From JANNSX01 sp963741525 (lineage in GTDB: Bacteria; Pseudomonadota; Alphaproteobacteria; Rhizobiales; Hyphomicrobiaceae): a stretch of 64,000 bases of DNA. Where the stretch lies: NCBI GenBank assembly GCA_963741525.1, contig CAVUIW010000002.1:124001-188000 (forward strand), given 5' to 3'. Positions 1 to 10,481 of the stretch are shown here, in pieces. Within the stretch, counting starts at the first letter, position 1. Every line of letters begins with the position of its first letter. A model generated the notes under the pieces. The model saw nothing but the letters and a program-made list of their open reading frames with translations, did no database searches and was not told where the DNA came from. The position numbers were made by a program, and so were the translations under genes.

Positions 1-149
1 AGAGGAGCCGCCCGTTGTCCATCATCAGCGGCAATCGGACGGCACAATCCTGACCCGGCTCGTACCGGGTGGAGAAATCCGGCTTGATCCGCCGGCCCTG
101 GTGCTCGATACGACTAACCTCTATCCGTCAACCTGATTGCATCCCCAAA

Positions 150-2038
150 ATGGCCCAATCCCCCAAACGCAAGGAAGCCCCGGTCGAGCCGTTCAAGCGG
201 GCGCTCGCCATTTGCGTGCGCTCGATCGCGGCCGACGACAAGGTCGAGGTATCCTACGCCTCCGGCCCGCCTGCCATGGACGGCAAGTCGATCAAGCTGC
301 CCGAGCCGCCGCGCATTCCGAGCAAGAACGAGATCGCCGTACTGCGCGGTCAGGCCGACAGCCTGGCGCTGACGGCCGCCTGCCACGATCCCAAGGTACA
401 TTCTCGTCTCGCCCCCGGCTCGGGCCCCGCGCGGGCCGTCTTCGAGGCCGCCGAGCGCGCCCGCATCGAGGCGCTGGGCTCGCTCCGGATGCCCGGCATG
501 GCCAACAACATCGCCGCCAAGATCGAGAGCCACTACGGCACGCGCTATGCCGATGTTTCGGAGCGCGCGCAGGCCCCACTCGAGGACGCGCTGGCGCTGC
601 TCGTGCGTGAGCGGCTGACGGGACGCGAACCGCCCAAGGGCGCCAAGAAGCTCGTCGAGCTTTGGCGCGACTTGGATCGAGGAGCGCGCCGGCGACGTGC
701 TCGACGAGATGGAAACCCTCGCCGAGGACCAGCGGCTGTTCGGCCAGCGGCTTTCGGAAGTCCTGAAGCGCGCTCGACCTCAAGCCCGAGGATGCCGATG
801 GCGACGGGGAGGGTGACGACGGCGAGCCCGAGGCCGATGCCGATCAGGAAAACTCGGAAGGCTCGGACGAAGGCGAGGACGAGGCGCAATCGGATCGCGC
901 GAGCCAGCAGGAGATGAGCGAGGGCGAGCAAGGCGAGGACACGGAGATGTCGGAGGAAGGCCAGACAGAGGCCTTCGATGTCGAGGCCGACGGTCTCGAG
1001 GACGCCGACAGCGAGGAGCCGTGGCGGCCGAACTTCTCCGTTCTCGATAACCCGGCGGCCTTCGGCTACAAGGTTTTCTCCACCAAGCACGACGAGGAGC
1101 TTGCCGCCGAGGATCTCTGCTCGGCCGAGGAGCTCGAGCGGCTGCGCGCGTTCCTCGACAAGGAGCTGAAGGCGCTTTCGGGCGCGGTCGCGCGGCTCGC
1201 CAACCGCCTGCAGCGCAAGCTGCTCGCCCAGCAGAATCGCGCCTGGGACTTCGATCTCGAGGAGGGCACGCTCGACGCGGCCCGCCTGACCCGCATCATC
1301 ACCGATCCGATGCATGCGCTCTCCTTCAAGCACGAGCGCGACACCGATTTCCGCGACACCGTCGTGACGCTGCTGCTCGACAATTCGGGCTCGATGCGCG
1401 GCCGGCCGATCATGGTCGCCGCCTGCTGCGCGGAGATCCTAGCGCGCACGCTCGAGCGCTGCGGCGTCAAGGTCGAGATTCTCGGTTTCACGACGCGGGC
1501 TTGGAAGGGTGGTCAGGCGCGCGAGGAATGGCTCGCCAAGGGCAAGCCTGCCAGCCCCGGCCGTCTCAACGATCTCCGCCACATCGTCTACAAGACGGCG
1601 GATAGTCCCTGGCGGCGGGCGCGGCGCAATCTCGCCCTCATGATGCGCGAGGGGCTGCTCAAGGAGAACATCGACGGCGAGGCGCTGACCTGGGCGCACA
1701 AGCGCTTGCTCGGCCGGCCCGAGCAGCGGCGCATTCTAATGATGATCTCCGACGGCGCGCCGGTCGATGATTCCACCCTTTCGGTCAACTCCGGCTCCTA
1801 TCTCGAGCATCACTTGCGGCAGGTCATCCACGAAATCGAGAACCGCTCGCCGGTCGAGCTCATCGCCATCGGCATCGGCCATGACGTCACGCGCTATTAT
1901 CGCCGCGCCGTCACCATTACGGATCCTTCCGAGCTCGCCGGCGCCATGACCGACAAGCTCGTCGAGCTGTTCGAGGAGAAGGCGCCGGCCAAGAAGCCCG
2001 TATCGGCGCCGCCGCGCCGGGCCAAAGCCAAGAAGTAG
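150..2038 (+). CDS. cobT: Aerobic cobaltochelatase subunit CobT (two frameshifts as read)
   Basis: CobT works with CobS (AAA+) and CobN to insert cobalt into hydrogenobyrinic acid a,c-diamide in aerobic B12 synthesis. The N-terminal region starts MAQSPKRKEAP. An acidic linker follows (about 770-1000), then a C-terminal von Willebrand A domain with a MIDAS-like motif DNSGSMRG. The frame is broken twice: an extra base near 672 (GACTTGG where GACTGG restores WIEER) and another near 769 (restoring ALDLKPEDAD). With both removed the product is 628 residues, normal for CobT. The upstream cobS expected in this order is not recognisable in the first 149 bases. The indels are probably sequencing errors. 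Family assignment is firm. Confidence 0.93.
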
Positions 2039-2053
2039 CCGCCATTTTCTGGA

Positions 2054-3112
2054 ATGCTCGAAACGATGCGATCGCCAACGATCAAGCTCGCGCGAATGGT
2101 GGCGACCGGCGTGGCCGTGTCGCTGGGACTATTGACGCCTGTCGCGGTCGAGGCCGGCAAACCGAACATCGTCAGTCTCGTCGATGGCGCCATCGAGATC
2201 ACAGCCTCGCCGATCAACTCGTTCGACGGCGGCTCTGCGGCCCGCTTCGGCCGGTTCGACTGGCGCGGCGGATTGAAACTCACCTCCGCCTCCGATTATT
2301 TTGGCGGCTTCTCCGGGCTGGCAGTCATCGACAAAGGACGCGTGCTGGTCACGGTCTCGGACGCTGGCTTCTGGATGACGGCCCGGCTCGCCTATGCCGA
2401 CGGGCGGCTGAGCGGCCTCGAGAGCGGCCGTGTCGGGCCACTCCGGGCGCTCAAGGGCAAAGTGCTCGAGCGGCGAAGAGATCGCGATGCGGAGTCCATT
2501 GGCGTCATCTCCAGCAACGGCGCATCCGCCGGGCTCATCATCGGTTTCGAGAACAATGCGCGGGTTGGCCGGTTCGACCTCAGGCCGGAAGGAGTGTCGC
2601 CGCCCAGCGCCTATGTCGATCTGCCCAAGGCCATGGGAGCACTCAGGAGCAACAACGGCATCGAGTCGATCGCCCGGCTCGATGCGGGGCCGCTATCCGG
2701 CAGCTATGTCGCTTTCGCGGAAACCAAAACCGACGACAGCGGCAAACGCGTCGGGTGGGTATTTTCCGGCAAATCGAGCCGGACCCTCAAGCTCGCGCCG
2801 ATCGGCAACTATGACATCTCGGATATCGCCGCGATGCCGGATGGCGGAATTCTCGTCCTCGAGCGGCGGTTCCGCTGGTCGGAAGGGATCAATATCCGAA
2901 TCCGCCGCGTCTCGCCAAAGGCCCTGCAGGACAGCAGCCCGATCCTGGGGGAAACGTTGTTCGAGGCGGGCTCCGGCACGGTCCTCGACAACATGGAGGG
3001 GATCGCCGTGCACCGCTCGGAAGCGGGCGAAACGATCGTGACCCTCATCTCGGACGACAATTTCAACTTCTTCCAGTCGACGGTGCTTCTGCAATTCGCT
3101 CTCGTCGAGTGA
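2054..3112 (+). CDS. Esterase-like activity of phytase family protein, exported
   Basis: A 352-residue protein resembling the bacterial 'esterase-like activity of phytase' family (PF13449). The N-terminus carries a signal-peptide-like stretch (about residues 12-35, ending near VEAGK). Family-like segments are FSGLAVIDKGRVLVTVSDAG near residues 85-105, NNGIESIARL in the middle and DNMEGIAVHR near the C-terminus. These suggest a beta-propeller-like secreted or periplasmic enzyme. Substrate is unknown. It begins 15 bases after cobT on the same strand and may be co-transcribed with it. M1 is used, but M5 or M15 are alternative starts with equally good signal peptides. Confidence 0.8.
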   Translation: MLETMRSPTIKLARMVATGVAVSLGLLTPVAVEAGKPNIVSLVDGAIEITASPINSFDGGSAARFGRFDWRGGLKLTSASDYFGGFSGLAVIDKGRVLVTVSDAGFWMTARLAYADGRLSGLESGRVGPLRALKGKVLERRRDRDAESIGVISSNGASAGLIIGFENNARVGRFDLRPEGVSPPSAYVDLPKAMGALRSNNGIESIARLDAGPLSGSYVAFAETKTDDSGKRVGWVFSGKSSRTLKLAPIGNYDISDIAAMPDGGILVLERRFRWSEGINIRIRRVSPKALQDSSPILGETLFEAGSGTVLDNMEGIAVHRSEAGETIVTLISDDNFNFFQSTVLLQFALVE

Positions 3113-3247
3113 CGGTTTCGAGCGCGGTGAATATTTCGCAAACGCCAATCTTCGCGCTCAACTTTTCCGCGTAAGCCTAACGGGATGTGAAGTCTTTCCT
3201 GTTATGGTCCCGGCTAATCAGTGCCAAAAGAGCCGCCGGGGTGGGGT

Positions 3248-4066
3248 ATGCGCGTAGGGGTGAAAGCCGGTCTTGGATTGTCGATGCTGGTCGCCTTCGC
3301 GGCGCCGGCCTCGGCCAAGGAATGCGTCGAGCCTTATGGCGAGCTCGTGCAGGTGAGCGAATTCGAGACGGTCGTCCGCGTCAAGCCCGAGTGCGAGGCC
3401 ATGCAGCGCGCCGCCATCGCCACCAGAACTGGCCAGAAGCCGACCGAGATTACGCTCGGTTCCTCGATGGTCCTCGGCGAGATGACCAAGTCGAAAGCGT
3501 CGCTCTTGCCGGCCCTGCCCGAGAGCGGTGAACTCTCCGTGAGCCGCCGCCCGGCCAGGCGCACGGTCTCGTGCAGCGATCCCGCTGTTTGCGGCCGCAG
3601 CCGCGTTGCCGTCGTCAAGAAAGCCTTCGATTGCGAGGGTGGTCGGGGCTATCTGACCGGCACCTCAACCGCCGTGACCGAGGTCATGATCGCCGACCAG
3701 TGCCGGCATCTGATGAATCCGAAGGGTTCGGTCGTGACGTCGACTGTACCCAGTGTCTTGGCGCCCGATTGGGAGCTTGATCAGACCCCGGAGCCGAAGA
3801 CGCAAGTGCGCCGCGGCCGCAGTCAGCAGAACAGCTGCGCTCAAGGCGGCGATTGCCAGGGAACTGGTGTGGCACCGCAAGGCGACAACGCCAGTCCGAC
3901 GCCGGCCGAGCAGCCAACGTCCGGTGGGTTCATCGACCCGGTTCAGGCAGGTGTGGATCTGGTCGAGTGGCGTGCCGCCAATCTCTATCTCGGCGGAGAG
4001 TTCAAGCTCATCGCGACGCGCAGCCGACGCTATCATCCCGCGGCTCGTCCGGCGTTGATCGGTTAA
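3248..4066 (+). CDS. Exported cysteine-rich protein of unknown function
   Basis: I do not recognise the family. ATG at 3248 is preferred over an in-frame GTG at 3221: it follows a purine-rich GGGGTGGGG stretch and starts directly with a signal peptide (MRVGVKAGLGLSMLVAFAAP, cleavage near ASAKE). The mature protein of about 250 residues has at least seven cysteines, including CSDPAVCGR and CAQGGDC pairs, which suggests disulfides in the periplasm. A low-complexity Pro/Gln/Ser segment (about residues 185-225) precedes a short C-terminal domain. It ends 6 bases from the rpmB stop on the other strand, so the two genes converge. Confidence 0.6.
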   Translation: MRVGVKAGLGLSMLVAFAAPASAKECVEPYGELVQVSEFETVVRVKPECEAMQRAAIATRTGQKPTEITLGSSMVLGEMTKSKASLLPALPESGELSVSRRPARRTVSCSDPAVCGRSRVAVVKKAFDCEGGRGYLTGTSTAVTEVMIADQCRHLMNPKGSVVTSTVPSVLAPDWELDQTPEPKTQVRRGRSQQNSCAQGGDCQGTGVAPQGDNASPTPAEQPTSGGFIDPVQAGVDLVEWRAANLYLGGEFKLIATRSRRYHPAARPALIG

Positions 4067-4072
4067 CGCGAC

Positions 4073-4366
4073 TTAAGAGGCGGCAACAACGGCCTTCTTC
4101 GCGATTTCGCGCTTGAGCTTCAGAGCCCGCGGCGACAGCTCGTCGGCCTTGGCCTTGGCAAGAAATGCGTCTAGGCCACCCCGATGCTCGACGGTCCTCA
4201 GTGCATGGGCAGTGATACGAAGGCTGACCGACTTGCCCAGAGAATCAGAAATCAGCGTCACGTTGCAGAGATTGGGCTCCCAACGGCGGCGGGTCTTGTT
4301 GTTGGCGTGACTGACCAGGTTACCGTACTGGGCATCACGTCCGGTCAGCTCGCAACGGCGCGACAT
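4073..4366 (-). CDS. rpmB: 50S ribosomal protein bL28
   Basis: bL28 is a component of the large ribosomal subunit. The start MSRRCELTGRDAQYGN is the conserved bL28 N-terminus. It is followed by NNKTRRRWEPNL and a C-terminal half KLKREIAKKAV, as in alphaproteobacterial L28. The 97-residue product has family-typical length. Upstream in-frame codons up to about 4468 are rejected as an extension because conservation begins at the MSRRCE start. It is transcribed alone on the minus strand; proximity of rpmB to cobT is common in Rhizobiales. Confidence 0.95.
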   Translation of the reverse strand: MSRRCELTGRDAQYGNLVSHANNKTRRRWEPNLCNVTLISDSLGKSVSLRITAHALRTVEHRGGLDAFLAKAKADELSPRALKLKREIAKKAVVAAS

Positions 4367-4664
4367 GGCAATGGCTCCCGCCTGAATGAGTTCGCTCGAA
4401 ATCGGGTATTCCGTCCCCCGCGCCGGCAGGGCCGCCTGAAGCAGCCGCCCGAGCCGATGGGCGAACATCTATAGTGAAAGCCGTGCCCCGACGTCAAGCC
4501 GTTCGAGCTCCGGCCCGAGCGTGCGTTCCGCCAGCGATGCCGTGTTTACCTGCCATCAATCCTTGGGTCAGCGACCGCTTGCCGGTGACCGAAGTCATAC
4601 TTATATCAAACGTCGTTCAATAAAGGATGCTCGCGCCAGTTAAGATCGTTTGCGGAGTTAAGCC

Positions 4665-5681
4665 ATGGCAGTTGTCGCGTTCAAAGCCCAAGAGGCCGTC
4701 CACCGGCCGGCCATTCCGGTTTACAACGTCGACCCGGAGTTGGCCCTTTCGACGCTCCGCGCTGATCCAGGCCGGGCCCGCGCCCTGCTCGATGCGGCGG
4801 CTGGCCATACGCCCGAACTGCTGCTGCGCCTGGCCGACCGCATCTCGCGGCAGTGGCTCGCCCGGTCTGAAAACCTCTATCTCAATGAAATCGACGCCAT
4901 GGCCCGAGAGCTCGGGCGCCCGGGCGGGCATTTCTTCAACGTCCACTACGAGTGGGGCTGTACGACCGGCGTGAAACCCGCGACGGGAGGCGGCAGCGCC
5001 CGGCTCGTGCGCGTGCTCGACTGGCGCACGCCCGGCCTCGGCCGCCATGTCATGGCCGCGCGCGTCGATGGCGGCGCCGGACCTTGGGTGACGCTGACCT
5101 GGCCGGGCTTCGCCGGCGTCCTGCAGGCAAGTGCGCCAGGCCGGTTTTCGGCGGCCCTCAATCAGGCGCCGATGGAAATGCCCGTCGGCGTCATGCCGGC
5201 CGATTGGGCGGTCAATCGCACGCGTGTCTGGCGCAAGACCTATCTGCCGCCGGCCCATCTGTTGCGCCGCGTGTTCGAGGAAGCCCGGAGCTATGCCGAG
5301 GCGCTCGCGATGTTGACCGAGACGCCGGTCTCGGTGCCGACCATTTACACGTTGGCTGGATTGGAGGCGGGCGAGGGCGCCATCATCGAGCGGCGCGAGA
5401 CGTCCGCGCGCGTGCATGAAGGCAGCATCTGCACGGCGAATGCCTGGACCGCCGACGATTGGACCGGCCGTCCGCGCGGGAAGGAGAATGCCGAGCGTGT
5501 CGCGATGCTGCGCGGCATCGCTGGCGAAATCGGCGATGATCTCCGCTGGCTGAAGTCGCCGGTCCTCAACGACACGACGCGCCTTGTCATGGTCGCCGAT
5601 GCCAAGGAAGGCTGGATCGTCGCGCAAGGCTATGAGGCGGATGGGCCGGCGACGGAGGAGCTGAGGGTGAGGTGCCACTGA
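4665..5681 (+). CDS. C45-type / acid ceramidase-like Ntn amidohydrolase
   Basis: A 338-residue protein resembling linear-amide hydrolases of the Ntn superfamily (peptidase C45 / isopenicillin-N acyltransferase / acid ceramidase-like). The motif EWGCTTG at residues 96-102 matches the GCTT site where such enzymes self-cleave, leaving Cys99 as N-terminal nucleophile. RVLDW further on resembles the conserved strand carrying an Asp near the active site. No signal peptide is evident, so a cytoplasmic location is likely. Substrate cannot be told. It is monocistronic, between rpmB and the atp operon. Confidence 0.72.
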   Translation: MAVVAFKAQEAVHRPAIPVYNVDPELALSTLRADPGRARALLDAAAGHTPELLLRLADRISRQWLARSENLYLNEIDAMARELGRPGGHFFNVHYEWGCTTGVKPATGGGSARLVRVLDWRTPGLGRHVMAARVDGGAGPWVTLTWPGFAGVLQASAPGRFSAALNQAPMEMPVGVMPADWAVNRTRVWRKTYLPPAHLLRRVFEEARSYAEALAMLTETPVSVPTIYTLAGLEAGEGAIIERRETSARVHEGSICTANAWTADDWTGRPRGKENAERVAMLRGIAGEIGDDLRWLKSPVLNDTTRLVMVADAKEGWIVAQGYEADGPATEELRVRCH

Positions 5682-5942
5682 GGACATCTCGACGGAGCAG
5701 TTTCGCAACAAGAGCCTACTCGCGGATCACCTCGCGATCAGTCACGGCCGAACGCTCCACTGCGGCAAACAGGATGTGGGCCGTTTGTTGCGTGGGCTAG
5801 GGGCCTATGCTAGACGGAGCCCGACTTTCCGGGGATTTGGGCGGTTTTTCCGCCTGCCTTCACGAAATGCACAGGGTTTTCAACAACCTGGCTGTTCGCC
5901 GCACGCGGCGAGCGCCATCTGGCAGGGCGAGAGCATTGCATC

Positions 5943-6502
5943 GTGGCTGGTGACGACTCAATCGTATCTGGAGCAGCCGGCCGCTATGCGACCGCCCTGT
6001 TCGATCTGGCGAAGGACGAGGGCGCGCTCGACGCCGTCGCCGCCGACCTCAATCGCTTCGACGGCATGCTCGCCGAGAGCAAGGATCTGGAGCGGCTCGT
6101 CCGCAGCCCCGTCTTCTCCGCCGACGACCAAGGGCGCGCGTTGACCTCGCTGCTCTCAAAAGCCGGCATGTCGCCGCTCGCCGTCAATTTCTTCAAGCTG
6201 CTGGCCGCCAACCGGCGGCTTTTTGTTGTCCGCGACGTCATCAAGGGCTTCCGGGCGCTGCTCGCCCGCGAGCGCGGCGAGGTTACTGCCGAGGTGACGT
6301 CCGCGCATGCGCTCTCCGATCAGCAGCTCTCCGAGCTCAAGTCCGCGCTCAAGGCCACCGCCGGCCGCGAGGTCCGCGTCGAGACGAGTGTCGACCCGTC
6401 GATCCTCGGCGGCCTCGTCGTCAAGCTCGGCAGCCGCATGATCGATTCATCGCTCAAAACCAAGCTCAACAATCTCAAGTTCGCCATGAAAGAGGTCCGC
6501 TG

Positions 6503-6503
<1 letters not shown>
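5943..6503 (+). CDS. atpH: ATP synthase F1 subunit delta
   Basis: The delta subunit links F1 to the peripheral stalk. The 186-residue product has the N-terminal helical bundle (RYATALFDLAKDEG near residue 14) and the C-terminal signature GGLVVKLGSRMIDSSLKTKL. The start is a GTG. The stop overlaps the atpA ATG by one base (TGATG), so translation is probably coupled. As in other alphaproteobacteria, no F0 genes accompany the F1 operon. The 261 bases upstream hold no other gene and should contain the operon promoter, though no clear one was seen. Confidence 0.95.
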
Positions 6504-8035
<1,532 letters not shown>

Positions 8036-8055
8036 GCCTCCAAGGATTTGCAATT

Positions 8056-8469
8056 GTGACCTCGACCCGTCCACCCGATTACGGCATGCCCATCGCTCTC
8101 GGCGATGCGCTGCGTGTTGTCGCGGCCGCGGAAGTGCAGGCACGCAAGATGGATCTTCAGGTCACGGTCGCCATCGTCGATCCGGGCGGACATCTCGTGT
8201 GTCTGCATCGTATCGACAACTGCCAGTTCGGCAGTGTCGAGGTGGCGGAGGAGAAGGCCCGCACAGCGGCGGCCTTCAGACGCCCGACGAAAGTTTTTCA
8301 GGATGCGCTCGCGCAGTCGCCGCGCGTGCTGGCGCTGCCGGGAATGCCGATCGACGGCGGTCTACCGATCATCGTCGGCGGCAAGATCGCTGGTGGTATC
8401 GGGGTTTCGGGCGCGAAGTCGGAAGAAGATGCCATCATCGCCGAGGCGGGCCTCAAGGCGCTGAGTTGA
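8056..8469 (+). CDS. GlcG/HbpS-family (DUF336) protein inside the atp operon
   Basis: The 137-residue protein matches the GlcG/HbpS family (DUF336), small alpha/beta proteins some of which bind haem or cofactors. Family features are VTVAIVDPGGHLVCLHRID (residues 36-54), AEEKARTAAAFRRPT and GGLPIIVGGKIAGGIGVSGA. The start is GTG at 8056. It lies 20 bases after atpA and 37 before atpG on the same strand, so it is almost certainly in the same transcript. I know of no standard role for this family in ATP synthase. Whether it binds haem here is unknown. Confidence 0.85.
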   Translation: MTSTRPPDYGMPIALGDALRVVAAAEVQARKMDLQVTVAIVDPGGHLVCLHRIDNCQFGSVEVAEEKARTAAAFRRPTKVFQDALAQSPRVLALPGMPIDGGLPIIVGGKIAGGIGVSGAKSEEDAIIAEAGLKALS

Positions 8470-8506
8470 GAAACAGGTCGAACGCCGAGCAGTCGGGAAG
8501 AGCGGA

Positions 8507-9397
8507 ATGCCGAGCTTAAAAGACCTACGCAATCGCATCGCCTCCGTGAAGGCGACGCAGAAGATCACCAAGGCCATGCAGATGGTGGCCGCGGCGAAGC
8601 TTCGCCGCGCGCAAGAGGCGGCGACCGCCGCGCGTCCCTATGCCGAGCGCATGGGGCGCGTGCTCACGAACCTGGGCACGAGCGTAGCCGATCCGGCCGG
8701 CGCATCGCCCATCCTCGTCGGTACCGGCAAGGAACAAGTGCATCTCCTCATCGTCTGCACGGCCGATCGCGGCCTGTGCGGTGCGTTCAACACCAATATC
8801 GTGCGGCTTGCCCGTGAGCATGCGCGCCGGCTTGTTGCCGATGGCAAGACGGTCAGGATATTCACCGTCGGCCGGAAGGGCCAGGATCAGCTGAAGCGCG
8901 ATCTGTCCCGTAACCTCGTCGAGAGCGTCGAGCTCAAGGACGTGAAGCGCGTCGCCTTCGAGAATGCCAAGGCGATCGCCGACAGGGTGCTCGCCATGTT
9001 CCAAGCCGGCGAGTTCGACGTGGCGACGCTGTTCTACGCCGAGTTCAAGTCCGTCATGACGCAGAAGCCGACGGCGCTGCAGCTCATCCCGGCGCGCGTC
9101 GCCGCGGGCGAGAGCGCGGCGGCCGGCCAGACCATCGCCGTCGCGGCGCCCGAGTACGAGCCGGAGGAGGGCGAGATCCTCGACTACCTGCTGCCGCTCA
9201 ACATCTCGACGCAGATTTTCCGTGCGCTGCTCGAGAACGCGGCCTCCGAGCAGGGCAGCCGCATGTCGGCGATGGACAATGCGACCCGCAACGCCGGCGA
9301 CATGATCAACAAGCTCACCATCACCTACAACCGCTCGCGCCAGGCGCAGATCACCAAGGAGCTGATCGAGATCATATCGGGTGCGGAGGCGGTGTAG
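8507..9397 (+). CDS. atpG: ATP synthase F1 subunit gamma
   Basis: The gamma subunit is the rotor shaft of F1. The 296-residue product begins MPSLKDLRNRIASVKATQKITKAM, the conserved N-terminal helix, and ends with the C-terminal helix motif ASEQGSRMSAMDNATRNA and ITKELIEIISGAEAV. The frame is intact. Normally atpD follows closely. Here about 1.08 kb of other material separates them. Confidence 0.97.
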   Translation: MPSLKDLRNRIASVKATQKITKAMQMVAAAKLRRAQEAATAARPYAERMGRVLTNLGTSVADPAGASPILVGTGKEQVHLLIVCTADRGLCGAFNTNIVRLAREHARRLVADGKTVRIFTVGRKGQDQLKRDLSRNLVESVELKDVKRVAFENAKAIADRVLAMFQAGEFDVATLFYAEFKSVMTQKPTALQLIPARVAAGESAAAGQTIAVAAPEYEPEEGEILDYLLPLNISTQIFRALLENAASEQGSRMSAMDNATRNAGDMINKLTITYNRSRQAQITKELIEIISGAEAV

Positions 9398-9438
9398 ACG
9401 GGTTGAGAAGTCAGTTTAGTCAAGGGAGACTGCGAGCC

Positions 9439-9711
9439 GTGCGAACGAACATCCTGATATGTGTAGTGTTCGCAACATCGTTAGCTGGTCGCGACTACTT
9501 CACCAGCAGTGGGCCGTCTTCGGAACAGAAGACAAGCGCACTGAAGGGTTTTGGAGGGGGGCAAGCAGAGAGATTGTCGTGCACGAGCGCCGGTGAAGGC
9601 AAGTTTCTCGGCAAGGTGAACGTTGTCGGCGCTCTTGCAGGTTTCAATGGCAACCGCGATATATGCTTTCAGTTAAACGGCTCAGGGTGGTCGCCGTTGC
9701 CCTTCTGCTAA
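9439..9711 (+). CDS. Putative small exported protein between atpG and atpD
   Basis: A weakly supported reading frame of about 90 residues. The GTG at 9439 starts MRTNILICVVFATSLAG, which looks like a short signal or lipoprotein-type leader. The rest is Gly/Ser-rich with three cysteines (CTS, DICFQ, PFC at the end). Base composition is less GC-rich than the flanking atp genes. No family is recognised. It may be cargo of the same insertion as the VapD module, or not a gene at all. Confidence 0.35.
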   Translation: MRTNILICVVFATSLAGRDYFTSSGPSSEQKTSALKGFGGGQAERLSCTSAGEGKFLGKVNVVGALAGFNGNRDICFQLNGSGWSPLPFC

Positions 9712-9738
9712 ATTGGTGCGGCAACCGGAGTGTGCATC

Positions 9739-9963
9739 ATGACGGCGCTGGGATTTGGGGAAACGGAGCAGGCTGGTTTGTCGGTCAATCCAGAGCGTTT
9801 GGTCGGTCAAGTCAGGCGAATTGCAGGCGTGGGGCCGGCTTATTCGGTCGTCAGGCTCGTCGGCACGTCGAAAGCTTTAATCCACGTGTTCCAGTCCGGG
9901 GAAGAAGTGGAGCTTGAGGTCGCGGATATCTTGAAGGACCCAATCACGGAGACTATCCCCTAG
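9739..9963 (+). CDS. DUF5397 protein, probable VapX-like antitoxin partner
   Basis: A 74-residue protein (ATG at 9739; a GTG at 9730 would add three residues). The core LVGQVRRIAGVGPAYSVVRLV and the C-terminal SGEEVELEVADILKDP are typical of DUF5397, a family of short proteins I associate with virulence protein D genes. Haemophilus VapX, antitoxin of VapD, has a similar size and plan, so an antitoxin role is inferred, not shown. The stop codon TAG (9961-9963) is also the first three bases of a long hairpin. The VapD-like gene follows 175 bases downstream. Confidence 0.7.
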   Translation: MTALGFGETEQAGLSVNPERLVGQVRRIAGVGPAYSVVRLVGTSKALIHVFQSGEEVELEVADILKDPITETIP

Positions 9964-10034
9964 TGTCCCGATCGCGAAGTTCGTCTCTGTCTGCAGCAGG
10001 CTCCGTGCGAACTTCGCGATCGATAAGGACACTA
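9961..10034 (+). repeat. Large hairpin 1 between the DUF5397 and vapD genes
   Basis: Outer arms TAGTGTCC and GGACACTA (8 bp), then inner arms CGATCGCGAAGTTCG and CGAACTTCGCGATCG (15 bp, perfect). A 4-base ATAA bulge sits on the right side and the loop is about 24 bases. The arms read directly as a 23-bp stem. It begins on the stop codon of the upstream gene. Confidence 0.85.
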
Positions 10035-10049
10035 GGCAAGTCAATAGCT

Positions 10050-10127
10050 TAGTGTGGCGTCATGTTCGCAAGTCCGCTCGATGAGCAAGCAGCAAGGAAT
10101 GAAGCGGACTTGCGAACCGCCACACTA
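10050..10127 (+). repeat. Large hairpin 2, same plan as hairpin 1, just before vapD
   Basis: Outer arms TAGTGTGGCG and CGCCACACTA (10 bp), a TCATG bulge on the left arm, inner arms TTCGCAAGTCCGCT and AGCGGACTTGCGAA (14 bp) and a loop of about 24 bases. It ends 10 bases before the vapD start codon, so if transcribed it could occlude or present that ribosome binding site. Both hairpins share TAGTGT...ACACTA ends and an off-centre bulge but differ in sequence inside. Confidence 0.85.
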
Positions 10128-10137
10128 GCGAGACACC

Positions 10138-10422
10138 ATGTTCGCGATCGCCTTCGATCTGACAGTTGCAGACGCCGAAAGGTACCATCCAAGTGGATAT
10201 CAGGCAGCGTATGCGGATATCGGACGGGTACTGAATTCGAAAGGCTTCGAGCGCGTACAGGGGAGTGTCTATCTCAACCGAAAGGACGACTTGGCCGGAT
10301 TGACGACCGCGATCGCCGCTTTGAAAGCGTTGCCATGGTTTCCCAAGGCAGTGCGCGATGTGCGGGGCTTCAAAGTGGAAAGCTGGTCCAACTTCACGCC
10401 GTTCGTGAAGGATGAGGCCTAG
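10138..10422 (+). CDS. vapD: VapD-like endoribonuclease (toxin candidate)
   Basis: A 94-residue protein matching virulence-associated protein D: MFAIAFDLTVADAERYHP start, SGYQAAYADIGRVLNSKGFER, QGSVYLNRKD and PWFPKAVRDVRGFKVE. VapD has a Cas2-like ferredoxin fold and RNase activity in Haemophilus and Helicobacter; the Asp at position 7 corresponds to the conserved acidic residue after the first strand. With the DUF5397 gene upstream it looks like a vapXD-type toxin-antitoxin pair. It sits 60 bases before atpD, same strand, so it probably shares the atp transcript. Confidence 0.85.
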   Translation: MFAIAFDLTVADAERYHPSGYQAAYADIGRVLNSKGFERVQGSVYLNRKDDLAGLTTAIAALKALPWFPKAVRDVRGFKVESWSNFTPFVKDEA

Positions 10423-10481
10423 GAATTGGCGACAATCTCATGCCCGGAACCGGGCCACGAAATGTAGATCGAGGACGTAAC

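Noticed and set aside
1..149. End of cobS
   Set aside because: Expected by gene order, but no frame in these bases gives a recognisable CobS C-terminus.
150..2038. Programmed frameshifting in cobT and the other split genes
   Set aside because: No slippery heptamers or downstream structures were seen at the breaks, and the split genes are unrelated; errors are simpler.
4617..5711. 364-codon minus-strand frame opposite the C45-type hydrolase gene
   Set aside because: Shadow of the plus-strand gene, which has recognisable motifs; the minus frame has none.
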